NCBI RefSeq assembly: GCF_052857255.1
Contig: NC_135498.1
Location: 91,396,757 to 91,460,756 of the forward strand
Direction of reading: 5' to 3'
Source of the DNA: Amblyomma americanum
Taxonomy: Eukaryota > Arthropoda > Arachnida > Ixodida > Ixodidae
Length of the DNA: 64,000 nt
Shown: piece by piece, positions 55,233 to 64,000 of the stretch
How positions within the stretch are numbered: the first letter of the stretch is position 1
Layout: the number at the start of each line of letters is the position of its first letter
Translations under genes and position numbers: made by a program
Notes under the pieces: generated by a model
Database searches by the model: none
What the model was told of the DNA's origin: nothing
What the model saw: only the letters and a program-made list of their open reading frames with translations

Positions 55233-57612
55233 GGGTGCCGTACTGGTCGGTATGGTAGCGACCGCTAATCCCGCCTGTGGAGTTGTTGCACTCCTCTATC
55301 TTCTTGAATAAGAAGTGGTCCTTCCTTTGTTCATCCTGAAGTATAGCTTCCTCGATCGAGGGAAATAGATCAGACACGCCCGCTACTGTCGCACGGCTGA
55401 GGTCATCCGCATTTTGGTTTGTTTTTCCTGCGCGATGGATGACCTCGAAATCGTACTCCTGCAGAAGCAGATTCCAACGGGCTAACCTCGAACTGGGGTC
55501 TCTCACATTCACGAGTCATTTCAATGGCTGGCAGTCTGTCACAATCTGGAAATGGCGGCCGTATAGGTAACAGCGGAAATGACGCACTGCCCACACCACC
55601 GCTAGGCACTCTTGCTCTGTCGCGCCGTAATTTTTTTCAGCTGCATTCAGCTGCCTACTCGCGTAAGCGACCGGGCATTCTACCCCGTCGTGGATCTGGG
55701 ACAAGATGGCTCCGACTGCGTGCTTAGAAGCATCGGTCGCGAGTGTGAAAGGTTGACCAAAGTCGGGGAACCGCAATATGGGGGCTTCAGTTAGCTTTCT
55801 CTTCAACGCTTTAAAAGCGGCCTCCGTTTCTGGCGTCCATTCAAAGGGCACCTTGCTCGTTAGCCTTGTCAATGGTTTAGCTATCTCAGCGAAGTCTGAG
55901 ATGTGGCGACAGTAGTAAGTGACCAGCCCCAGAAATTGGCGGACTTCGGTTTTACTGGTAGGGTTTGGGAATTCCTCCACGCACTTTACCTTTCCGGGGT
56001 CGGGGTGCACGCCGTTAGCTGAGACAATGTGTCCCAGGTATTTGACTTCCGGCTTCAGAAATTGGCATTTCGATGGTTTTAACTTAAGGCAGGCTCCCCC
56101 TACTCTCTTGAACACTCGTTCAATGTCCTGTAGGTGCTCCTCGAAAGACTCGCTGTATATAATAATGTCGTCGAGGTATACGTGACACAGCTTACCGAGC
56201 AACCCTGCCAGTATTACATCGGCTGTCCTTTGCCAGACCGCCGCGCTGTTCACGAGCCCCATTGGCATCCTGTTCCACTCATAGTGGCCCGTGGGCGTGT
56301 TAAAAGCGGTTTTTTCTCTATCTTTAGCGTCCATCTCTACCTGCCGATATCCAGTAGCCATGTCTACAACCGTAAAGTACTTGGCTTTCCCACGCTGGGA
56401 GAGGGTTTCGTGGATATTTGGCAGGGGGTAAGGATCTACTCGTGTCGCCTTGTTCAGGTCTCTGTAGTCTACCACGAACCGGTAGCTGCCGTCGGGCTTC
56501 TCTACTAATAAGGCCGGTGCTCCCCAAGGCGAGGTTGAATGCTTAATGACACCCGCGGTCAGGAGGTCGCCGACCTGGGTTTCCATTTCTTCCCTCTTAG
56601 CAAAGGGGATCCGATATGCCCGGCGGTAGACAGGAGGGGCGTCGCCGGTGTATATTTTGTGTTTAATGGCCTGACAGTGTCCGAGATCGGTCCTGTGTGC
56701 AGAAAACACTGCGCTATTCCTCGCGATGAGGGCTTCAATTCTGGACCTGTGTTCTCCGTTCACATGAGATAGGTCGAACATCTCAAGCAAGCTTTCGGTG
56801 CTTACCCCGAGGGCAGCCGTGTCTACCTTTCGAACTGGTTCTGAGAGTTCCACGTCAATCAAAGTGCCAATGACTTTGTTCTTGCCGAGAGGGATATCTT
56901 GCAGTGTTACGTTCGCCACCCTAACTGGGACACTGGCGCCCTTGCGCATTGTTACCAATGTCGGTGCGCCTACGAGGCCGTTCGTTTCGAGGCGGTTCAC
57001 TTCCACCACTTTAGTTCCCCCCGATGGCAGATCTCGCAGTGATTTACACCACAGAACGCACTCAGTCATTGCAGGCACCGTTGCTTCTCCGGGTAATGCG
57101 ACCAACAAGGGATTGCTGCTTTCCAGATCGGGTACTGCGCTCTCTTTGTGGGACCAATTGACTATAGGCACGCAATCATCCCCCATCCTCAGCACTCCCT
57201 GAGTAAGTATTAGGTCCACCCGCTCCCGCTCCAAGATATCCAGACCGATCAAGCAGTCAACCGGTAACATTACATCGTCTTCGCACACAAAGAATCCCGC
57301 CGCGAGTTCGCGTCTCCCAAGCAACAATGGAATCTGAAATCGGCCTAGAGTGCGTAATGGACTCCCAGTGATGCCCACCAGCGTCATACTACTCTCGTGC
57401 CTCTCGAACGTCCGCTCCCACTCACTGCTGATCCGCGATAAAGCATCCAACCTGAAAAGGCTCACCTTGGACCCTGTATCTACCATACACTGCACCTACA
57501 CGCCCGCCAATTCGCCCTCCACAATAGGGCTTGTTTCTCCACGTAGACTTAGTACAGCCGTTGAAGGCCCCCTGTCGCTGTGGTTTTCGACGGAGGCCAC
57601 CTCTAGTTTCCC
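55233..57612 (-). pseudogene. Gypsy protease, reverse transcriptase and RNase H (younger element)
   Basis: The pol frame is entered by -1 frameshift at 57612-57606. A TAG at 57498-57496 lies just before the protease (VDTGSKVSLF, active-site DTG). From 57495 it is open for about 660 codons: RT (VDYRDLNKATRVDPYPLPNI, VVDMATGYRQVEM, the catalytic YLDD at 56178-56167), then RNase H (TLATDASKHAVGAIL, YGATEQECLAVVWAV). TGA at 55518-55516 follows QPLK, where the family has Trp. The same frame then continues (VNVRDPSSRLARWNLLLQEY) to the MITE. Stops aside, the polyprotein is well preserved, suggesting a fairly young copy. Confidence 0.9.
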
Positions 57613-58529
57613 GAACTCTTAGGATACGCCTTGTCCTCAGCCGGAGTGTGGTCGTGTGGGCTGCTCTCCGGACGGGGGTTTCTGCTGGGCGCCTGCCGAA
57701 AGCTACATGCACGGGCGAAGTGACCCGACTTCCCGCACGAAAAACAGCGACCAGTGTTATAGCGCCGCGGCCTGCCATCCGGCTGGTCTTGTGTACGCTG
57801 CTCGACAATCTTTAAATTCTCTTCTAGCAGCCTCTCGAGGCGGTCCAGTCGCGTCCTTAACTCATTTGCTTCGTCTGTTTCCAGCTGTCTGACAGCCATG
57901 CCCCGAGGCCGCGTGACCTTTTCGATCTCCTCCTCTTTAACCCCTACGTCTACGGCCTCCTCGAACGTCTTGGGATCGCGTGAAAGGGTGAAACGCCTAA
58001 CGGGATCGCGCAGGCCATTTAGAAAGCGCGAACGGAGCTGCTCTTTGAGAACTTCGCTTCTCGCTTCCTTCTTTGCGGCGTCCTCAGTGGCATTATTCCC
58101 CAGCGTGTCCGTGCCCAACATCTGCAAACGAGCTGCGAAAGCACGTGCATCCTCGCCTGTCTCTTGTCTGGCGTTCATGAACCGTTCTAGCTTTACACTG
58201 GCTGGCACCGTGTCGAAACGTTTCAGGGCCAGTTCTTTGAATGCCTCATAGGTGGCGGCGTTGCTCACCTCCTCGTCCCTCCACGCAAATGCCTGAGCAG
58301 TACCGACCATTTTACACCGTGCCATACCGATCAGTTGTTTAGCCTGCCATCCTCCCATTGCGCCTACCTGCTCTAAAATTTGGAGGAAGCCCTTGGTATT
58401 CGGACCTGTACCGTCCCCGGTGAATGGCGGAATAATTCCTCCCAGCATCATTGCATTAGCCCCTAATGCTCCAGTCTGAGAGTCAGGTAACTGCTGGGAT
58501 GTCATGTTGACTCGTTCGTTCCCCGGCAC
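57603..58529 (-). CDS. gag: Gypsy gag (capsid and nucleocapsid)
   Basis: 308 codons from ATG 58529 to TAG 57605-57603, fully open. The middle part is a retrotransposon Gag capsid-like helical domain (YEAFKELALKRFDTVPASVK, LRSRFLNGLRDPVRRFTLSR). A coiled-coil-like stretch follows (LRTRLDRLERLLEENLK). The C-terminus has a CCHC zinc knuckle, CFSCGKSGHFARAC. The stop directly follows the slippery heptamer used to enter pol. Start choice: the first ATG in frame, 56 bases inside the 5' LTR edge. Confidence 0.92.
   Translation of the reverse strand: MPGNERVNMTSQQLPDSQTGALGANAMMLGGIIPPFTGDGTGPNTKGFLQILEQVGAMGGWQAKQLIGMARCKMVGTAQAFAWRDEEVSNAATYEAFKELALKRFDTVPASVKLERFMNARQETGEDARAFAARLQMLGTDTLGNNATEDAAKKEARSEVLKEQLRSRFLNGLRDPVRRFTLSRDPKTFEEAVDVGVKEEEIEKVTRPRGMAVRQLETDEANELRTRLDRLERLLEENLKIVEQRTQDQPDGRPRRYNTGRCFSCGKSGHFARACSFRQAPSRNPRPESSPHDHTPAEDKAYPKSSGN
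57606..57612 (-). promoter_or_regulatory. Programmed -1 ribosomal frameshift site (GGGAAAC) at the gag-pol junction
   Basis: Minus strand: gag codons TCG GGA AAC TAG. The heptamer G-GGA-AAC fits X-XXY-YYZ. A -1 slip continues CTA GAG GTG into the protease-containing frame with no other gag-pol overlap. The stimulatory structure downstream was not evaluated. Confidence 0.8.
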
Positions 58530-58559
58530 GAGGGTATACGGGCTCGTACCAAAACCTCA

Positions 58560-58583
58560 GCAGAATCCCCCCGCTGCCACCAC
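58560..58583 (-). other. Candidate primer binding site next to the 5' LTR
   Basis: Immediately inside the LTR, after two bases (AG), minus reads TGGTGGCAGCGGGGGG. The leading TGG is complementary to a tRNA CCA end. The tRNA was not identified. Confidence 0.5.
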
Positions 58584-58584
58584 T

Positions 58585-61543
58585 TGTGACGGCCCCAATG
58601 AGGGGTCACAATTCGCAACCCGGTGGGTTGCCGTCTGGGATTCGTGCAGAGGGCGGGATTGAACGAGTCAACATCACAACTGACTGGTAAGGAAAATATT
58701 TAATCGTCAGCTGTGGTTGCCTGAAGGGGGTCGGCGATCTGCTCACCCGGTGACGAGACGGGGCTTCTTGTGGAGTCGAGGGGTGGCATCAGCTCCACCA
58801 CGGGACCATGGGAGCGCTCAGCAGCTCAGGGTCGATCGCGGCCACCCGGACGGAACTCTCCTCTCCTCCCACTGCCCTCTGGTTTTTGTTCCGTTCGTCT
58901 TCCCTAGGCACCTAGCCAGGGAACCCCCGGTCGCTGGTCGAGTCCAAAGTCTTGGGCTTCTTCCTAGGCTCCGCCCTCAGCACGTGACCGCGCACACACC
59001 ACCGAAACACCCCCAGGCAAGGGGGGATCACGGCGCCTTTCAGTCGCGAATTCTTTGGCTTGCTGCGGGCCTCTCAGGTGCATGCGGACGGTGGGTTGGC
59101 GCTGTCATCCTTCCGCCGTCACCGCCACTCGGTGTTTCTTCCGTCGGTCCACAGGAATGCGCTGTTCGGGGAATTTCGCCGCACTCAGCTTCCCCGGCAG
59201 AGTCGTCACGCCTGTCCCATTCTCGTGAGGCGCATGCCGGCTCCCTACGTTAGGTGCGCTGACCTGTGTTGGGGGGAAGTCTGCAGGCGCGTCAGGGGCA
59301 GCGACGGTGCATGCGCTGTTCGGGGAATTTCGCCGCACGCAGCTTCCCCGGCAGAGTCGTCACGCCTGTCCCATTCTCGTGAGGCGCATGCCGGCTCCCT
59401 ACGTTAGGTGCGCTGACCTGTGTTGGGGGGAAGTCTGCAGGCGCGTCAGGGGCAGCGACGGTGCATGCGCTGTTCGGGGAATTTCGCCGCACGCAGCTTC
59501 CCCGGCAGAGTCGTCACGCCTGTCCCATTCTCGTGAGGCGCATGCCGGCTCCCTACGTTAGGTGCGCTGACCTGTGTTGGGGGGAAGTCTGCAGGCGCGT
59601 CAGGGGCAGCGACGGTGCATGCGCTGTTCGGGGAATTTCGCCGCACGCAGCTTCCCCGGCAAAGTCGTCACGCCTGTCCCATTCTCGTGAGGCGCATGCC
59701 GGCTCCCTACGTTAGGTGCGCTGACCTGTGTTGGGGGGAAGTCTGCAGGCGCGTCAGGGGCAGCGACGGTGCATGCGCTGTTCGGGGAATTTCGCCGCAC
59801 TCAGCTTCCCCGGCAGAGTCGTCACGCCTGTCCCATTCTCGTGAGGCGCATGCCGGCTCCCTACGTTAGGTGCGCTGACCTGTGTTGGGGGGAAGTCTGC
59901 AGGCGCGTCAGGGGCAGCGACGGTGCATGCGCTGTTCGGGGAATTTCGCCGCACGCAGCTTCCCCGGCAAAGTCGTCACGCCTGTCCCATTCTCGTGAGG
60001 CGCATGCCGGCTCCCTACGTTGGGTGCGCTGACCTGTGTTGGGGGGAAGTCTGCAGGCGCGTCAGGGGCAGCGACGGTGCATGCGCTGTTCGGGGAATTT
60101 CGCCGCACTCAGCTTCCCCGGCAGAGTCGTCACGCCTGTCCCATTCTCGTGAGGCGCATGCCGGCTCCCTACGTTAGGTGCGCTGACCTGTGTTGGGGGG
60201 AAGTCTGCAGGCGCGTCAGGGGCAGCGACGGTGCATGCGCTGTTCGGGGAATTTCGCCGCACGCAGCTTCCCCGGCAGAGTCGTCACGCCTGTCCCATTC
60301 TCGTGAGGCGCATGCCGGCTCCCTACGTTAGGTGCGCTGACCTGTGTTGGGGGGAAGTCTGCAGGCGCGTCAGGGGCAGCGACGGTGCATGCGCTGTTCG
60401 GGGAATTTCGCCGCACGCAGCTTCCCCGGCAGAGTCGTCACGCCTGTCCCATTCTCGTGAGGCGCATGCCGGCTCCCTACGTTAGGTGCGCTGACCTGTG
60501 TTGGGGGGAAGTCTGCAGGCGCGTCAGGGGCAGCGACGGTGCATGCGCTGTTCGGGGAATTTCGCCGCACTCAGCTTCCCCGGCAAAGTCGTCACGCCTG
60601 TCCCATTCTCGTGAGGCGCATGCCGGCTTCCTACGTTAGGTGCGCTGACCTGTGTTGGGGGGAAGTCTGCAGGCGCGTCAGGGGCAGCGACGGTGCATGC
60701 GCTGTTCGGGGAATTTCGCCGCACTCAGCTTCCCCGGCAGAGTCGTCACGCCTGTCCCATTCTCGTGAGGCGCATGCCGGCTCCCTACGTTAGGTGCGCT
60801 GACCTGTGTTGGGGGGAAGTCTGCAGGCGCGTCAGGGGCAGCGACGGTGCATGCGCTGTTCGGGGAATTTCGCCGCACGCAGCTTCCCCGGCAGAGTCGT
60901 CACGCCTGTCCCATTCTCGTGAGGCGCATGCCGGCTCCCTACGTTAGGTGCGCTGACCTGTGTTGGGGGGAAGTCTGCAGGCGCGTCAGGGGCAGCGACG
61001 GTGCATGCGCTGTTCGGGGAATTTCGCCGCACGCAGCTTCCCCGGCAAAGTCGTCACGCCTGTCCCATTCTCGTGAGGCGCATGCCGGCTCCCTACGTTG
61101 GGTGCGCTGACCTGTGTTGGGGGGAAGTCTGCAGGCGCGTCAGGGGCAGCGACGGTGCATGCGCTGTTCGGGGAATTTCGCCGCACTCAGCTTCCCCGGC
61201 AAAGTCGTCACGCCTGTCCCATTCTCGTGAGGCGCATGCCGGCTCCCTACGTTGGGTGCGCTGACCTGTGTTGGGGGAAGTCTGCAGGCGCGTCAGGGGC
61301 AGCGACGGTGCATGCGCTGTTCGGGGAATTGCGCCGCACTCAGCTTCCCCGGCAAAGTCGTCACGCCTGTCCCATTCTCGTGAGGCGCATGCCGGCTCCC
61401 TACGTTGAGTGCGCTGACCTGTGCTGGGGGGGGGGGGGGAGTCTGCAGGCGCGTCAGAGGCAGCGACGGTGCTTGCCAGCCGGGTCGGAACACTGCCGCC
61501 GGAGGCAAGGCTACAAAGCGTAAGCCATAGCGCGCACATCACA
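58585..61543 (-). repeat. 5' LTR of the gypsy element (2.96 kb)
   Basis: Outer sequences match the 3' LTR with few substitutions. The extra 1.54 kb is ten additional units of the 154-bp repeat. The outer end (61543) is followed by the GTAG target duplicate. Confidence 0.92.
59150..61440. repeat. 154-bp tandem repeat array, about 15 units (5' LTR)
   Basis: The marker CAGCTTCCCCGGCA recurs every 154 bp from about 59188 to about 61342. Units differ at a few diagnostic sites (ACTCAGC or ACGCAGC, GAGTCGT or AAGTCGT, TTAGGTG or TTGGGTG). Unit types recur in blocks, for example units 1-3 and 7-9 have the same pattern, which points to block duplication. The array ends in a G-run at 61425. Confidence 0.93.
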
Positions 61544-61928
61544 GTAGCACAAGGTGAAGCCGGCGGTGATCGTGCTCTTTGAGAGGGCGCCCTGACACTA
61601 AAATGTCGTCACTTACGTTGATGGACCCCTCTTCGTCAGGAAGAACTTGTCAATTGCGTTATTGAAGATTTCTGCTGCTGCGTATACTCAAGAGAAGAGA
61701 GAAGTTTCTCAGTGCGCAGTGCATGGCGAATGTGACTATCTGTTGTGATGTCTCATCAAGGTCTAGCCGGTGATAACCCTCATTCAGGTCCAGCTTCGAG
61801 AAAACTTGACTCCATTGGGATACAAACGACGTTTTCTCTTTCACCGTCGGCATGACGTGTCTTTCTATATTGATGGCAACATTTGCCTCCCACATGTCCA
61901 CGCATGTCCTAACTGCCTCATCATACAT
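61544..61928 (-). pseudogene. Older gypsy pol: N-terminal half of the reverse transcriptase
   Basis: Minus reads [20 protein letters not shown] (about 61900) and VFSKLDLNEGYHRLDLDE (about 61780), then shifts frame to GSINVSDDILVSGRPLKEHD (about 61600), the catalytic VSDD-type block. It stops being readable at the insertion. It continues at 51417 (RTLQEAKLTLN). Confidence 0.85.
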
Positions 61929-63350
61929 TATGTACTTGTACGGCAGGCTTTTCAAAGTTGTGACTGATCATCACGTGCTGCGCTGGCTCGCCAACTTGAA
62001 GGACCCATCTTGCCGCCTCGCTCGATGGAGCTTACGACTCCAAGAGTTTGACGTTACCGTTTACAAGTCTGGATGCAAGCACTCTGACACCGAATGCCTG
62101 TAGACACACCACTAAAGGATGACGACGACGCCTTCCTAAGACTTACTAGCAGCAGCACTTTTGCACAGCAGCAGTGCTCGGACTCTAAGCTCCAATGCCT
62201 TATCGAGTACTTGGAAGGCAAAGTTTCTTCACCCCAACCTCATCGGAAGTGAAGACTTGTCTTTCGGCGTACAGAATGCTGTCCTTGCGAAGAATTGCAC
62301 CCTGAACAAAGCAGCTTACCTCCTTATTGTACCTGGAAATCTTAGTGAAGAAATTCTACATGCTTTACATGATGAGCTGACAGCTGGACATCTTGGGTTT
62401 TCTCACACCATCCATAGCATTCAAGACAGGTATTACTGACCCCAGTTATCTGCCGATGTCGCACGTTATGTGGAAGCCTGCAGAAATTGTCAGTGACGGA
62501 AGGCTCCTCCCTTCCGACAAGCAGGATTCCTGAACCTTATTGAACCTCCGTCAAGACCCCTCCAACAGATTGGCATGGACTTGCTTGGCCTTTTCCCAAA
62601 GTCAAAGTGGAGCATTGTAGCGACAGACTACCTGACCCACTACGCTGAGGCAAAAGTCCTACTGAACGGAACAGCAGGACAAGTTACCAATTTTTCGTGC
62701 AGTGCATTCTTCTGCGACACGGCCCCCCACAAGTGCCCATTACGGACAGAGGAACAGCATTCACGGTGAAGCTGACGCAAGCCATCCTGCTTTACAGCCA
62801 AACAAGTGACCAGAGGACACCTGCATACTATCCGAAAACTAATGGACTTGCGGAACGTCTGAACAGAACCATCACTGACATGCTCGCCATGTATGTCAAT
62901 GCCGAACACAAGACTTGGCACGTAATCCTGCCTTACATCATCTTCACTTACAACACGGCAGTGCAGGAGACCACTCAGGTGACGCCTTTTAGGCTCGTCC
63001 ATGGCATGCAGGCCACGACCACGCTCGATGTCATGCTGCCACACGTTGCTGAAGAAAGTGTCGACGGTGCCCTCTACCTACAGCGCATAGAAGAAGCACT
63101 ACGACTGGCCAGCCTGCGTAGACGAACAACACACCGACACCCAACGCGACAATCTACGCTGACACTATGCGGAATATGATCCGGGTGGCCATGTATAGGT
63201 ATGGATGTCCGTTCGCCGTCGCAGACTGAGTTAAAAGCTTTTGCACAAGATTGTTCGACTTTGAGAGCTTGACTACGAAGTATCCCCCTACAGAGCAACA
63301 GCGACTCAGCAGCGCCATGCACGCCAAGAAATTGTACATGTGCGCTAAAG
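61929..63350 (+). pseudogene. Third gypsy fragment: RNase H end and integrase on plus
   Basis: Starts at about [20 protein letters not shown] (RNase H end) and continues with [15 protein letters not shown]. The integrase zinc part follows (HDELTAGHLGFSH, then CRNCQ at about 62490) and the catalytic core: GMDLLGLFPKS (62570), PITDRGTAF (about 62740), NGLAERLNRTITDM (62840). A C-terminal region runs to about 63350. Several stops (for example TAG 62101, TGA 62437) and frame shifts occur. It is distinct in sequence from both other gypsies. The start is abrupt and meets the opposite-facing RT of the older gypsy at about 61929. Confidence 0.82.
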
Positions 63351-64000
63351 CCCTATTACGCATGCTAATGGACACTGTGCTTGCATTTTCAGTGATTGTT
63401 TTTTGCGCTCGGTGTTTATTTTTGCCCACATTTCTCTTTGTTGTAAAGCTTAGGTTGATGCTTCTTTAAGAAGGAGATAACGCTGCAAAGCTTTCTAATC
63501 GTTTGTTCATTCTTCAAAGCTGCCAGCACGCGGAGTTATCGTGCTGTTTGCGATGCAAGACGAACATATTTACCTCGATTGACCGTACCAAGGTGGAGCC
63601 GATTCTAAGTTGTTTCAGACTGCTGTAACTACTTTGCAAGCTGTATCTCGAAACTTCGTTGTCAGCTTTAAACTGAGCGCGGGTATTCTGTTCGACGACC
63701 GCCGAGCATGCTTGTTGGTATGCCGTCACTTAGTCATTTAGTTCTTTGTGGGCGCAGGTCTGCCCAGTAAAGTTTCTTTTCAAAAGCCCTTTTCGCTGTC
63801 TTTATGACAGCCGTCACCACTACGGGACACTGTTCTTACACTGTTTACAGGCTGCTTCATCTGTTTTTGCTTATTCTGCTTGCTTGTAATGTTCATCTCT
63901 GTAAGTGTCCTTGGTTGAGTGAACTACTGCTATATGCCTGATCTTGCTGCATGTGTTGCACTGGGATTTGGCATGCTGGCAGGTTGCCGTGTAGTGGCTT
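63351..64000. other. 3' flank of the third gypsy, unassigned
   Basis: A purine-rich AAGAAGGAGATAA at 63468 could be its polypurine tract with an LTR beginning after it, but the matching LTR is not in the window. Confidence 0.35.

Larger units (their letters stand above)
51418..61543 (-). mobile_element. Ty3/gypsy LTR retrotransposon, 10.1 kb, nearly complete
   Basis: Two LTRs (51418-52838 and 58585-61543) flank gag, protease, RT, RNase H and integrase on the minus strand. Each LTR starts TGTGATG and ends CCGTCACA in element orientation, although the 3' LTR start has TATG. CTAC is duplicated on both sides. The host frame reads through when one CTAC is removed, which fixes the boundaries. There is no env-like frame. 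Pol has four nonsense codons and a MITE insertion, so this copy is defective. Confidence 0.93.

Noticed and set aside
59307..61264. Series of near-identical 66-87 codon open frames on both strands across the LTR arrays
   Set aside because: They recur every 154 bp, are by-products of a GC-rich tandem repeat, and show no domain or start context.
51988..61440. Regularly spaced repeats as a possible CRISPR-like array
   Set aside because: Units are contiguous 154-bp tandem copies with no variable spacers, inside retrotransposon LTRs of a eukaryote.

Overview
The window looks like a stretch of a large, repeat-rich arthropod genome, most likely a hard tick. Supporting signs are intron-bearing genes, a tRNA-derived SINE resembling the Ruka type described from ticks, LINE tails of CATC repeats, and many TA-, TAA- and TTAA-flanked DNA transposons. 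The species call is inference. There is no bacterial organisation (operons, ribosome binding sites, phage), no standalone tRNA or rRNA gene and no CRISPR array. Nearly everything recognisable is a mobile element or a transposase-derived gene.

Layout, left part (1-25 kb). The 5' half of a Tigger/pogo element runs off the left edge. A split P-element-type (THAP9-like) transposase gene lies on the minus strand, with recognisable exons at 14004-13765, 4382-4137 and 2673-1604. Splice phases agree across about 12 kb. Its introns hold a pogo-type MITE (5443-6223), a TTAA element (7646-8525), a nearly full-length pogo-family element (9409-11275) and a 2.2-kb giant inverted repeat (11282-13487). Further right are a small MITE, a Tigger element with its catalytic core deleted (16273-17688), and a complete piggyBac element with an intact two-exon transposase gene (18435-20880). 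The piggyBac shares one TTAA with a second TTAA element (20877-21572).

Middle (25-42 kb). A head-to-head gene pair consists of a multi-exon Myb/zeste-like DNA-binding protein on minus (27430-25195) and a six-exon HARBI1-like PIF/Harbinger transposase on plus (28021-30009). This is the usual two-protein complement of Harbinger transposons. Next comes a many-exon THAP-domain, transposase-like gene on plus (33453-41629), with a 2.1-kb TTAA element in one intron.

Right part (42-64 kb). A 6.4-kb TIR element (41983-48425) carries remnants of a THAP gene and has swallowed two head-to-tail LINE copies. Its internally deleted derivative, a 636-bp MITE, sits inside a 10.1-kb Ty3/gypsy retrotransposon (51418-61543). 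That gypsy is itself inserted, with a CTAC target duplication, into the reverse transcriptase gene of an older gypsy (49750-51417 plus 61544-61928). A third gypsy fragment follows on plus (61929-63350). The 10.1-kb element has a GGGAAAC frameshift signal at the gag stop. Its two LTRs differ about two-fold in length because they carry 5 versus 15 copies of a 154-bp tandem repeat.

Limits: exon boundaries were read by eye from splice consensus and reading phase. No similarity search, RNA evidence or alignment was available. Clade names of TEs rest on motif recognition.
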